A stretch of DNA of 41,944 nucleotides, taken from positions 1-41,944 of IMG/VR virus record IMGVR_UViG_3300031576_000133. One strand, given 5' to 3'. The stretch comes from a virus. The stretch's first letter is position 1. Every line of letters begins with the position of its first letter. Below, piece after piece: positions 7,567 to 13,320 of this stretch. The notes below the pieces were generated by a model. The model saw nothing but the letters and a program-made list of their open reading frames with translations, made no database searches and was not told the origin of the DNA. Position numbers and translations under genes: made by a program.

Positions 7567-7710
7567 ATGGCCTTCCTTCGGCTGCTTTCGGCAGCGACCA
7601 AGCGCGCACGCCGTCGGCGCGATTGGAACCGAGTCGCGTATTTCTGCCGGTGTGCTGATCAGCTGCGTGACCGCAGGGAGGTGGCGCCCGATGGCGTTCG
7701 TGAAAATTGA
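7567..7710 (+). CDS. Possible small basic protein (47 aa)
   Basis: ATG 7567 opens a frame reading MAFLRLLSAATKRARRRRDW and then VAYFCRCADQLRDRREVAPD, with a plausible helical, basic composition. Its stop at 7710 lies 20 bp inside the initiator gene at 7691, a typical coupling overlap. There is no good ribosome-binding site and a competing open frame exists, so this is a weak call. Its position at the head of the replication operon would suit a small regulator. Confidence 0.35.
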   Translation: MAFLRLLSAATKRARRRRDWNRVAYFCRCADQLRDRREVAPDGVREN

Positions 7711-8284
7711 TTCGACATTCCTTGAGCGGGCGGACTTTTCGATCATGGCGAAAGTGATCTTCTCGGTGTTGACGGACGAAGCCCGTGGGGGCCCTCGTGT
7801 ATCGCTTGGGCTCCGCAGGTTGGCCGGCCTGATCGGCTGCAACGTTAAACCTGTTCGGCGGGCGATAAACGAACTCACCAAGCGTGGTCTCATCAAGGTC
7901 GTCGATGGGAAGTTCGGCGGCCGTAACACATACTGCCTGACCGGTGAAACCGTGTCGATTTCCGCCACAGTTTCCGAAACGCCAACCGTGGTCAAAAGCG
8001 CTACGGTTTCACCAAAGGACCTTCCAGACCGACCGTGGTCAAAAGCGCTACGGTTTCACCAAAGGACCTTCCAGACCGACCGTGGTCAAAAGCGCTACGG
8101 TAGCGTGGTCAAAAGCGCTACACTAGCGTGGTCAAAAGCGCTACACGTCCAGACTCAGACTCAGACTATAATGGCGCGCAGCCTTCGGCTGGCGCCCCCG
8201 CGTTGTTCAAAGACGATCCACCCAGGGGCAAGCGCGCTCCGAAGGGAAGCACGAAGACCAAGCGCCCGTCAGATTCCCGGGTGA
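7691..8284 (+). CDS. Winged-helix replication initiator, N-terminal part (frame lost at the iterons)
   Basis: ATG 7691 follows GGGAGG at good distance. Residues 1-85 form a winged-helix domain (FSIMAKVIFSVLTDEARGG, LRRLAGLIGCNVKPVRRAIN, ELTKRGLIKVVDGKFGGRNT). From residue 100 the gene runs through the 7988-8144 repeats; each repeat encodes VVKSAT, but units of 47 and 23 bp shift the frame, and beyond 8144 this frame is noise (Arg/Pro-rich, ending at 8284). The natural continuation is the ORF at 8128. Architecture matches lambda O: DNA-binding domain, origin iterons within the gene, then a helicase-recruiting domain, followed by the helicase gene. The role is inferred from that architecture. 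Confidence 0.75.
   Translation: MAFVKIDSTFLERADFSIMAKVIFSVLTDEARGGPRVSLGLRRLAGLIGCNVKPVRRAINELTKRGLIKVVDGKFGGRNTYCLTGETVSISATVSETPTVVKSATVSPKDLPDRPWSKALRFHQRTFQTDRGQKRYGSVVKSATLAWSKALHVQTQTQTIMARSLRLAPPRCSKTIHPGASALRREARRPSARQIPG
7988..8144. repeat. Five-copy iteron array GTGGTCAAAAGCGCTAC (candidate origin)
   Basis: The 17-bp core GTGGTCAAAAGCGCTAC occurs at 7988, 8035, 8082, 8105 and 8128, all identical, with spacings 47, 47, 23 and 23. The first two units include an extra 24-bp segment (GTTTCACCAAAGGACC...). Each core is flanked by short inverted arms, ACCGT/ACGGT in copies 1-3 and TAGCG/CGCTA in copies 4-5. The array lies inside the initiator gene, just upstream of the DnaB gene, as iterons do in lambdoid origins. 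Use as an origin is inference from architecture. Confidence 0.85.
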
Positions 8285-8772
8285 CCACGTTCGTTGCGGC
8301 TTGGCGCGTCGCCTTCGCGAAGCACCGCGGCAGCCCGTGGGTTGATTCGACCCCAGCGAAGGACCGGACACTCATCGCTCAGGCGCTTCGGCAGATCGAC
8401 GCCGATCGCCCGAGTGAAGACGCGCTAGCACTCCTGACCAGCGCGGCGGATCGACTCTGCCGCAATGGGATTCACTGGGCAAAAGGCGCGCCGTCTATCG
8501 GCATTCTGCACAAATCAATCAACGACCTTTTGCCCAAGGCAGCGCCGACACCGCAGAGCGCTCCGCCTCATCCGGTGACAAGGCAAGCTGCCGAGAAATT
8601 CGCCGAGGACATAACCCAGAACCCGGACGCTTACCGCGCTATTGGCGAACGAGTCGATCGGAAAGAAGTGTCAACCCGTGCGGCTCTGCAATCGCTCGCG
8701 AATGCGAAGTCCGGCGCGGCGTTCCGGGCCGCAATGCTCCCGGAGAAAAGTGAGGCCCACATTGTCGCTTGA
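8128..8772 (+). CDS. Initiator C-terminal part, out of frame with its N-terminal part (214 aa)
   Basis: This frame opens at the GTG of iteron copy 5 (VVKSATRPDSDSDYN). An acidic then Lys-rich linker (to about 50) is followed by a helical domain, TFVAAWRVAFAKHRGSPWVD and DRTLIAQALRQIDADRPSED, then WAKGAPSIGILHKSINDLLP, resembling the C-terminal module of phage replication proteins that contacts the helicase or loader. No ribosome-binding site precedes it, so it is probably the second half of the 7691 gene separated by a frame change within the repeats. Total core-to-core distance is 140 bp (remainder 2 of 3); losing one 23- or 47-bp unit would restore one reading frame. It overlaps the DnaB gene start. 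Confidence 0.7.
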   Translation: MVKSATRPDSDSDYNGAQPSAGAPALFKDDPPRGKRAPKGSTKTKRPSDSRVTTFVAAWRVAFAKHRGSPWVDSTPAKDRTLIAQALRQIDADRPSEDALALLTSAADRLCRNGIHWAKGAPSIGILHKSINDLLPKAAPTPQSAPPHPVTRQAAEKFAEDITQNPDAYRAIGERVDRKEVSTRAALQSLANAKSGAAFRAAMLPEKSEAHIVA

Positions 8773-10177
8773 TCGACTCATTCCACCACAAAACCTCGAT
8801 GCCGAGAAGGCTGTGTTGGGCTGTCTCTTGATGGACTGCGCAGACTTCGACGAAGTCGTCGCGCTCATCGGCGGAGTCGAATCGTTCTACACGCCGGCGC
8901 ATCGGGAAATTTACCAGCGCGTTGTCGATCTGCACGAGACCGGGGATCCGATTGACCTGGTCGTATTCGAGGCGTGGCTGAACAAGTGTCACGTGGATGG
9001 CATTCCGGAATTGCGGGAGCTTGCGATTGAATGCGCCGAATCTTTTGCCGACCTGGCCAACGCGCAACACTACGCCCGGATCGTCCGCGGGTGCGCCGAT
9101 CGACGCGACTTGATTCGGGTCGGGCAGGAGCTCGCCGCGGCCGCATGCGATGACGCAAACGAGCCCGCTGAACTCATCGCGAAGTTCAGCGGCCGACTTG
9201 AGGCGGTGCAGGGACCAACGAAGCGCGGCGACGTGATCGACGGCGTTGACTTGGTGCGGCAGTTGCCGGCTGCGATGGACGATTCATCCCGCCAGTTTGT
9301 GCCGACCGGCCTTACGGTCATCGACGTCGAGATGAGCGGTCTCGAGCGCGGCAGTTTGACGATCCTGGCGGCGCGTCCGAGCGTGGGCAAGACGGCACTC
9401 GGGCTCGGGTTCGCCCTGAACGCGGCGAGCGCCCAGCAGGAGGGTTGCCCGGCTTTGTTCGTCTCCGTCGAAATGCCCAGGCTCGCGATTGCGGCTCGGC
9501 TCGTTGGGCTGTTGACGCACGCGAACGTGTCCAATCTACGCAGCGGTGTGATGAGCGACAGCGATCGCCAAAGGGCGGTCGACGAAGCAACACGACTCCT
9601 CGCGCGAGGGCGGCTGTACGTCATCGACTCCATCTCGAACGTCGGGGACATCGTGGGCATCGCCCGTCAACACGTCCGCCGCGGCGTGGGCCTTGTGGTC
9701 GTTGATTATCTCCAGCTCTGTCAGCCGGCGGGTCGTGCCGAGAATCGCAATCTCGCTGTTGCATCGATGTCTGCGGCGTTCAAGCGGCTTGCCCAGCAGA
9801 CGGGCGCGGCCGTGGTCGTGTGCAGCCAGCTCTCCAGAGACCACGAGAAGTCGGGTCGCAAGCCGACGCTCGGCGATTTACGCGACTCCGGCGCGATCGA
9901 ACAGGATGCCGACGTGGTGATGTTCCTTCATCGCGGAGACGACGCGAACGGCTATCCAACACCGGTCGAGCTGCTCGTGCGCAAGAACCGGAACGGGCGG
10001 ACGTTCGAGGGTACCCTTGCGTTTTATGGGCAGCAAATGTGGTTCGAAAACTGGACGACGGCGCCTTCGGCGAACACGGCGACGCCAAGCACACTTTTTC
10101 AGGCTGACCAACGCCGCACCGCTTGTTTTCTCGCTCCGAATCGGTGTGGAGAGATTCACACTGTTGGCACATCGTAA
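8750..10177 (+). CDS. dnaB: Replicative DNA helicase, DnaB family
   Basis: About 475 aa. The N-terminal domain (LIPPQNLDAEKAVLGCLLMD, then YTPAHREIYQRVVDLHETGD) and the RecA-like C-terminal domain are both complete. Walker A is ARPSVGKTAL with K214; Walker B is LVVVDYLQL; the motif GDLRDSGAIEQDADVVMFLHR and the arginine-bearing VRKNRNGRTFEG end the fold. It unwinds DNA ahead of the fork as a hexamer. Start: GTG 8750 with GGAG upstream, or TTG 8762; both overlap the preceding gene. A 40-residue tail after WFENW is unrelated to the family. It lies directly after the iteron-bearing initiator, as expected for a phage replication module. Confidence 0.92.
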   Translation: MRPTLSLDRLIPPQNLDAEKAVLGCLLMDCADFDEVVALIGGVESFYTPAHREIYQRVVDLHETGDPIDLVVFEAWLNKCHVDGIPELRELAIECAESFADLANAQHYARIVRGCADRRDLIRVGQELAAAACDDANEPAELIAKFSGRLEAVQGPTKRGDVIDGVDLVRQLPAAMDDSSRQFVPTGLTVIDVEMSGLERGSLTILAARPSVGKTALGLGFALNAASAQQEGCPALFVSVEMPRLAIAARLVGLLTHANVSNLRSGVMSDSDRQRAVDEATRLLARGRLYVIDSISNVGDIVGIARQHVRRGVGLVVVDYLQLCQPAGRAENRNLAVASMSAAFKRLAQQTGAAVVVCSQLSRDHEKSGRKPTLGDLRDSGAIEQDADVVMFLHRGDDANGYPTPVELLVRKNRNGRTFEGTLAFYGQQMWFENWTTAPSANTATPSTLFQADQRRTACFLAPNRCGEIHTVGTS

Positions 10178-10232
10178 GCGTCTGCTGTTTTGCTATTTGT
10201 ATCCCTGTCGGAAACGACCTGGAGAAATGGCA

Positions 10233-10565
10233 ATGGCAATCGACAGAACGACCGAAACGATTCTCAGTCTGAGAGACGCAACCCGAGAAGTTCCCCCGCT
10301 CGACGGGAAAAAGGTCCACATTAGTACGCTGTGGCGATGGGCGCGCAAAGGCGTCCGCGGCGTGAAGCTTGAATACATCCAGCTCGGTCATCGAGTCGCC
10401 ACGTCGCGCGAGGCTATTGACCGATTCTTCGCGGCACTTGTTGCGGTCGAACCAGAACCGACGGAGCGCCCGCGTCCCGTCCATGTTTCCAAGACACGCA
10501 CGTCTGCCAGTCGCCAGCGCGCTGTTGAGCGAGCGGAAAAGCGGCTCATTGCGATGGGTGCTTGA
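10233..10565 (+). CDS. DUF1580-like protein (110 aa)
   Basis: The sequence SLRDATREVPPLDGKKVHIS then TLWRWARKGVRGVKLEYIQL and GHRVATSREAIDRFFAAL matches the pattern of DUF1580 proteins, small HTH-like proteins known mainly from Planctomycetota. The stretch HISTLWRWARKG is the probable recognition helix region. ATG 10233 is chosen over ATG 10227 because GGAG at 10221-10224 is then 8 nt away. It is placed between helicase and second initiator genes, so a regulatory or DNA-binding role is likely. This is one of the main host clues in the window. Confidence 0.75.
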   Translation: MAIDRTTETILSLRDATREVPPLDGKKVHISTLWRWARKGVRGVKLEYIQLGHRVATSREAIDRFFAALVAVEPEPTERPRPVHVSKTRTSASRQRAVERAEKRLIAMGA

Positions 10566-10626
10566 TTCCCCTGAAACGCCGCAAGCCGCGCCCGGGCGGA
10601 CCGCGACTTGCAGCGAGTGGTCGAAG

Positions 10627-11472
10627 ATGTCAGAGATTCTATCCCACCGACGATCCAAACGCGACAACGCCGTTGACGGCAACGGCCGGGCCAACGAGTC
10701 CGAGGCCGGCAAGAGGATCGCAATCATCCCGGAATCATTCTTTGAGTCGGGTCGAATACGATCACTGACGGGCAGGTCCTTGAAAGTGTTTCTTGTGCTG
10801 GCCCTGCACCGGGGGAACGAAAACGGGAAGGCGTACCCGAGCGTTGACACCATCTCTAGGTTGAGCGGAGTCGATTGCAGGGACGTTCGCCGACACCTCC
10901 GCACCCTTGAAGACCTGAAGTTCATCAACGTCACGCTCAGTACGGGACGGAAGACAAACCACTACCGGATCGATTGGGGAACCCTGGTGGAAACACCCCA
11001 GGTTGCAACCCTGGGCAAATCCACCCAGGTTCAAAACGCCAACCCTGGTGGAAACGCGCCGCCAACCCTGGTGGAAACGCGCCGCAACCCTGGGCAAATC
11101 CACCCCCCAGAACATAGTAGAACAGAGAATGAACAGAGTATCCCCGCTGCGCGGGGCGCTCTGTGGGATTCAATATGCCAAGTGTTCGACTTCGACCCGA
11201 ACCCGAAAGCGAGAACACACAAGACCCGCCTCGGCAAGCTGGTCCGCGAATTTGGAGAACTGAATGCTACGCCTGATGAAATCTCGAAACGGGCCGATCG
11301 GCTCCGTCGCACCTGGGGGGACAAGTGCCATACCCCAGAGTCGCTTCACAAGCACTGGGGCAAGTTTGCCGCGGACGTCGCGGACACTCCCCGCGGCGAC
11401 CGTACAGCCCGCGTGGCAGCGGCTGCTGGAAAATATGATGGCATCGCAGTTGTCGTTGACGCGAACGTGTGA
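10627..11472 (+). CDS. Second winged-helix replication initiator-like protein (281 aa)
   Basis: Residues 35-115 form a winged-helix domain: SLTGRSLKVFLVLALHRGNE, AYPSVDTISRLSGVDCRDVR, RHLRTLEDLKFINVTLSTGR. A linker of about 45 residues is encoded by a repeat cluster (10980-11105; NPGG, TLVET motifs). The C-terminal 100 residues are helical and basic (TRLGKLVREFGELNATPDEI, RADRLRRTWGDKCHTPESLH), like the C-terminal module of phage initiators. Start ATG 10627 is chosen on composition; GTG 10558, overlapping the previous gene, is possible. The DnaC-like loader gene begins inside its 3' end. The architecture copies the 7691/8128 gene, but the repeat sequence differs. Confidence 0.75.
   Translation: MSEILSHRRSKRDNAVDGNGRANESEAGKRIAIIPESFFESGRIRSLTGRSLKVFLVLALHRGNENGKAYPSVDTISRLSGVDCRDVRRHLRTLEDLKFINVTLSTGRKTNHYRIDWGTLVETPQVATLGKSTQVQNANPGGNAPPTLVETRRNPGQIHPPEHSRTENEQSIPAARGALWDSICQVFDFDPNPKARTHKTRLGKLVREFGELNATPDEISKRADRLRRTWGDKCHTPESLHKHWGKFAADVADTPRGDRTARVAAAAGKYDGIAVVVDANV
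10980..11105. repeat. AACCCTGG-type iteron cluster inside the second initiator gene
   Basis: Five copies share AACCCTGG. Three read AACCCTGGTGGAAAC (10980, 11041, 11064) and two read AACCCTGGGCAAATCCACCC (11007, 11086). Copies at 11041 and 11064 are 23 bp apart, the same spacing as in the first array, and 11086 follows after 22 bp. The first B-type copy forms a near-palindrome with its left flank (CCCAGGTTGCAACCCTGGG, 10998-11016). Position between the winged-helix and C-terminal domains suggests a second initiator-specific origin; this is inference. Confidence 0.75.
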
Positions 11473-12037
11473 GCCGCTCGTTGGCGGCGGACGCAAGGCG
11501 TCAGCACCCACCATCGACCGAGATGTTGACGAAATCGCACCGCGGGTGCGTGCGACGATCCGACAGGCGGTCAACGGTGAATTGCCGTGGCCGCTGGTGT
11601 TCGTCGGGCCTGCCGGTGCAGGGAAATCGTGCGCGGCGTTGTGTGTGTTCGACCGCTTCGGTGGTTGGTATCTGACGGTTGCGGAACTACTCGAAAAGAT
11701 ACTGCTTTCGCAACGCGGCGACCTACGCACTGCTTCGGGACACAGTTGGACGGCGACGGAGCTGTGGCGCGACTGGTCAACCGCGTCCGTGGCCATCCTC
11801 GACGAACTCGGTTCGCGCAGCACGGTGAGCGACTTTCACTACGAGCAGGTCAAACGTGCGATCGACTTGCGGCAGGAGCGACCGCTCATCGTCGTCAGCA
11901 ATCACACTATCGAGCGCATCGCCGACCTGTATGACGACAGGATTGCGAGTCGCCTGGCGGGCGGAACCGTCATCGCATTCGAGGGCAAAGATCGCAGGCT
12001 GTCATGCCGGAAGTCTCACGTGGAGGCGGTCGCATGA
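11435..12037 (+). CDS. DnaC/IstB-like helicase-loader ATPase
   Basis: A 200-aa AAA+ ATPase of the DnaC type, which loads DnaB at the origin. Walker A is FVGPAGAGKSCAAL with K64; Walker B is VAILDELG with D123 and E124; the sensor strand is RPLIVVSNHTIERIADLYDD and the arginine finger region is RIASRLAGG. The N terminus before the ATPase is only about 50 aa, short for DnaC. Start is the double ATG 11435/11438 within the preceding gene; the ORF remains open further upstream but that part is the shadow of the initiator. IstB is excluded by the lack of any transposase nearby. Confidence 0.85.
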   Translation: MMASQLSLTRTCEPLVGGGRKASAPTIDRDVDEIAPRVRATIRQAVNGELPWPLVFVGPAGAGKSCAALCVFDRFGGWYLTVAELLEKILLSQRGDLRTASGHSWTATELWRDWSTASVAILDELGSRSTVSDFHYEQVKRAIDLRQERPLIVVSNHTIERIADLYDDRIASRLAGGTVIAFEGKDRRLSCRKSHVEAVA

Positions 12038-12333
12038 GTGCCAACGCGATGACACACCAACGACCACGATCAGAACTTCTCGCCCGCTTCGATGACAAGC
12101 CGCGGCCGGGCTATCGGCCGTGGTGCTACCGAACACCCGAGGACCTGGCCGCGAAGATGCAGCGTCCGACCAGAATGACGGCTGAGGCGTGGCGTGCGAC
12201 GCTCAAGGATCGGATGAGCCGGACAAACGATGTGTTCGTTCTGGAAGCCCTGCGGATGGCCCTGGCTGCAACGGACGCGGCGGAGGTCCAACCAGTGCCG
12301 AAGCGTGGCACGAAGCGACGGAGGGCAGCATGA
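12034..12333 (+). CDS. Hypothetical protein (99 aa)
   Basis: Start ATG 12034 overlaps the loader stop as ATGA and has GGAGG 7 nt upstream, so translation is coupled. The protein is basic with one helical stretch, RMTAEAWRATLKDRMSRTND then VFVLEALRMALAATDAAE, and a Lys/Arg tail. No family is recognised. Being the last gene before the packaging module, it may be a late-operon regulator, but nothing in the sequence proves it. Confidence 0.65.
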   Translation: MSANAMTHQRPRSELLARFDDKPRPGYRPWCYRTPEDLAAKMQRPTRMTAEAWRATLKDRMSRTNDVFVLEALRMALAATDAAEVQPVPKRGTKRRRAA

Positions 12334-12356
12334 GGGCTTGGGCGATGCCACATGAT

Positions 12357-12400
12357 GACCCCCCCCCGTCACGGGTCCTTCCGGCCCGGGGGTGGCCTTC
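12357..12400. other. cos-like GC-rich sequence upstream of the small terminase gene
   Basis: A run of nine C (12359-12367) is followed by GTCACGGGTCCTTCCGGCC and five G (12388-12392), forming an imperfect inverted structure. It lies in the 143-bp gap before a small terminase gene that pairs with a GpA-type large subunit, where cos lies in lambda-type phages. Whether it is nicked cannot be told from sequence. The rest of the gap to 12476 shows no gene I would support. Confidence 0.4.
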
Positions 12401-12476
12401 GGGTCAGAGATGCATCGACGGCAATTGTCGGCATGGATCGAAAAATCGGCTGCCGCCGTCCAGTAGGGATTTAATT

Positions 12477-13022
12477 ATGAGCGCAAAAACCAGCATGACA
12501 GTCCCCGAACTCGCGAAACACTTCTCTCGCGATGAGCGGTCTATCCGGCGATGGGTTGACCGTCCCGGCTTTCCAAAAGCTGACAAGTCCGGCCGGCGGA
12601 AGGCCGAGGCCGTTCAGAAGTGGTTCAACGCCAACATCGTCGCCGCGGGCGGACGGTCCGAATCCGGCGAAGAGCTTGACCGGGAACGCACGCTCATGGC
12701 TCGCCTCAAACGCGAGCAATTGGAAAGCACGCTTGTTCCCGCAACGTGGCATCGCGCTCTGCTCGGTCGTTGGGAAGCCGAGGTGCGCGCCCACATGGCC
12801 GACATGTGCGACACGATCCCGGCCGGTTGGCCGTACAAAACGGCCGTGGAACTGCGCGACGCCTGCCGGGAGATTTACACCGCGCTTTGTGAGCGAATCA
12901 ACAACGCCTCCGCGGAGATCAAGGCCGAGCTGGGTGTGTCGTCGGAAAAGGACCCGCGCGCAGTGAAAGCCGCAAGCCGGAGGCACCGGACATGGGGGGT
13001 CGGCCGGCGCAGGGCAACGTAA
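12477..13022 (+). CDS. terS: Terminase small subunit (Nu1-like)
   Basis: A 181-aa protein with an N-terminal winged HTH (MTVPELAKHFSRDERSIRRW, then a wing with KADKSGRRKAEAV) as in lambda Nu1, which recognises the packaging site. A linker of about 25 aa leads to a helical domain with ERTLMARLKREQLESTLVPA and TWHRALLGRWEAEVRAHMAD that should bind the large subunit. ATG 12477 is chosen because the upstream frame (from 12330) is Pro/Arg-rich noise across the cos-like tract. The last 20 residues (SRRHRTWGVGRRRAT) look out of register, and a decayed copy of the C-terminal half follows directly. Confidence 0.8.
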   Translation: MSAKTSMTVPELAKHFSRDERSIRRWVDRPGFPKADKSGRRKAEAVQKWFNANIVAAGGRSESGEELDRERTLMARLKREQLESTLVPATWHRALLGRWEAEVRAHMADMCDTIPAGWPYKTAVELRDACREIYTALCERINNASAEIKAELGVSSEKDPRAVKAASRRHRTWGVGRRRAT

Positions 13023-13320
13023 TTCCGCGCACCTACCTACACGCATTCCTCGGTCGTTGGTCAGCCCGAGATCCGTGCGCACCTCGACGAATCGTGTGAC
13101 GTGATCCCGGCCGGTTGGCCGTACAAGTCGTCAAACGAGCTGTGTGATAAAGGTGCGGAGCGTCTACACTGCCTTATGTGGGCGACTGACGACGGCGACG
13201 GAGGACGTTGAACGCGAGCTCGGTGACCCGACGTCTGGTAAGGACCGACGGACGTCACGGGGCAGCACCGGCGGCACGGGACATAAAGACAGGCAGATTG
13301 CTTGCCGATCATCGACGTAA
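13019..13320 (+). pseudogene. Decayed duplicate of the terminase small-subunit C-terminal half
   Basis: Three reading frames in succession reproduce the terS C-terminal domain. Frame at 13019: VIPRTYLHAFLGRW (terS: LVPATWHRALLGRW). Frame at 13068: EIRAHLDESCDVIPAGWPYK (terS: EVRAHMADMCDTIPAGWPYK). Frame at 13165: YTALCGRLTTATEDVERELG (terS: YTALCERINNASAEIKAELG). Two +1 shifts, near 13062 and 13165, break it. The divergence is too great for a recent duplication; it may be a remnant of a related phage's terS left by recombination. The final frame closes at 13320, inside the large subunit gene. Confidence 0.8.

Noticed and set aside
7944-8126. 60-codon frame through the iterons
   Set aside because: It merely reads the repeats in the third frame; no domain.
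7988-8144. Repeat array considered as CRISPR
   Set aside because: Spacers are repeated, spacing is 23/47 bp, cores are 17 bp and no cas genes are present.
12330-12476. Longer terminase small-subunit start at ATG 12330 (ATGA overlap)
   Set aside because: The added 49 residues are Pro/Arg/Gly-rich translation of the C-run and cos-like tract; ATG 12477 gives a clean HTH start.
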